From: Casuarius casuarius | Lineage: Eukaryota > Chordata > Aves > Casuariiformes > Casuariidae | Assembly: GCA_003342895.1 (NCBI GenBank) | Contig: PTFA01000035.1 | Span: 3,672,703 to 3,736,702 of the forward strand | Direction of reading: 5' to 3' | Length of the DNA stretch: 64,000 bases | Shown here: in pieces, positions 63,616 to 64,000 of the stretch | Layout: the number at the start of each line of letters is the position of its first letter | Position numbering within the stretch: the first letter of the stretch is position 1 | The notes under the pieces: model-generated | What the model was told of the DNA's origin: nothing | The model's database searches: none | What the model saw: only the letters and a program-made list of their open reading frames with translations | Position numbers and translations under genes: made by a program

Positions 63616-64000
63616 AAATGTGCAAAATAAATTCTTAATCAGACAAACTTCGTGTGTAGCTTGCCAGTACAATTCCATGAAAATCAGCTGGGGATGTAGT
63701 AGACAACTGTAGGAAAAAAATGGCATCATGAGGCAGAAAGTTTCAATTCCTTTATTGGAATCCAGATACTCAAAGGGAAGTTGCTTCTCAGGGTTGCAAC
63801 CATAGGCAGAAATACATGCTAATAAAGAAGTATTAAAATTGGAAGGAAAAAAAAAAGTTTATAGACCACTTCTGAAAATAATCATTCTGATAAAGTGCTA
63901 TAGCATGGTTGCTTTAATTGGTAAAATCAAATTTTTGTGAAACTATTTCTGTACTGAGAAGAGTCCTATGCACTGAAGAAATGAACTTTATGGCAGTTTT

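Larger units (their letters stand above)
54001..64000. other. Region upstream of FHIP1A promoter, no gene recognised
   Basis: About 10 kb of AT-rich non-coding DNA. I looked on both strands for coding exons with splice sites and found none I can support; short open frames lack similarity. It could be the first intron of a divergent plus-strand gene or intergenic DNA. It contains simple repeats, one strong hairpin and an old repeat fragment listed separately. Confidence 0.5.

Noticed and set aside
1..64000. CRISPR array, operon, phage or other prokaryotic system
   Set aside because: Sequence is clearly vertebrate nuclear DNA with spliced exons; no regularly spaced repeats or gene-dense organisation.

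Overview
The window looks like vertebrate, most likely avian, nuclear DNA. It has one intron-rich gene, AT-rich introns, a CpG-island promoter, very few interspersed repeats, an old CR1/L3-type LINE remnant and decayed MIR-like SINE fragments. Species cannot be told by eye; a turtle or crocodilian is possible, though the low repeat load favours a bird.

The only protein-coding gene I can support is on the minus strand at the left edge. Two coding exons (2755-2859 coding part, and 839-1465) join in frame to give the first 244 residues of an FHF-complex subunit of the FHIP family, best matched to FHIP1A (FAM160A1). The gene continues beyond position 1. Its start codon lies in an exon with 5'UTR and a 5-codon uORF. 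A candidate noncoding first exon sits in a CpG island at about 52.8-54.0 kb, which would make a single 5'UTR intron of about 50 kb (2987-53451) that fills most of the window.

Region by region: 1-838 is intron beyond the second coding exon; 839-2986 holds the two coding exons and a 1.3-kb intron; 2987-53451 is the long intron. That intron contains MIR-like fragments (about 7.4, 17.4 and 31.5 kb), a duplicated 125-bp segment (7.8 and 8.6 kb), a GC-rich patch with a polyadenylation-like end (9.3-9.7 kb), a second GC-rich patch with a hairpin (10.6 kb), several near-perfect hairpins, simple repeats, a 28-bp tandem duplication (21.6 kb), and a 2.4-kb CR1/L3 fossil (43.5-45.9 kb). Positions 52.8-54.0 kb are a CpG island with splice-donor-like sites on both strands and a 225-base assembly gap. 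Positions 54.0-64.0 kb lie upstream of the presumed promoter; I see no convincing coding exon there, only non-coding DNA with a possible conserved regulatory block and old repeat fragments.

I did not find a new multi-gene system. The points worth checking are the possible bidirectional promoter, the intronic transcript end near 9.35 kb, the hairpins and duplications, and a few regulatory-looking blocks.
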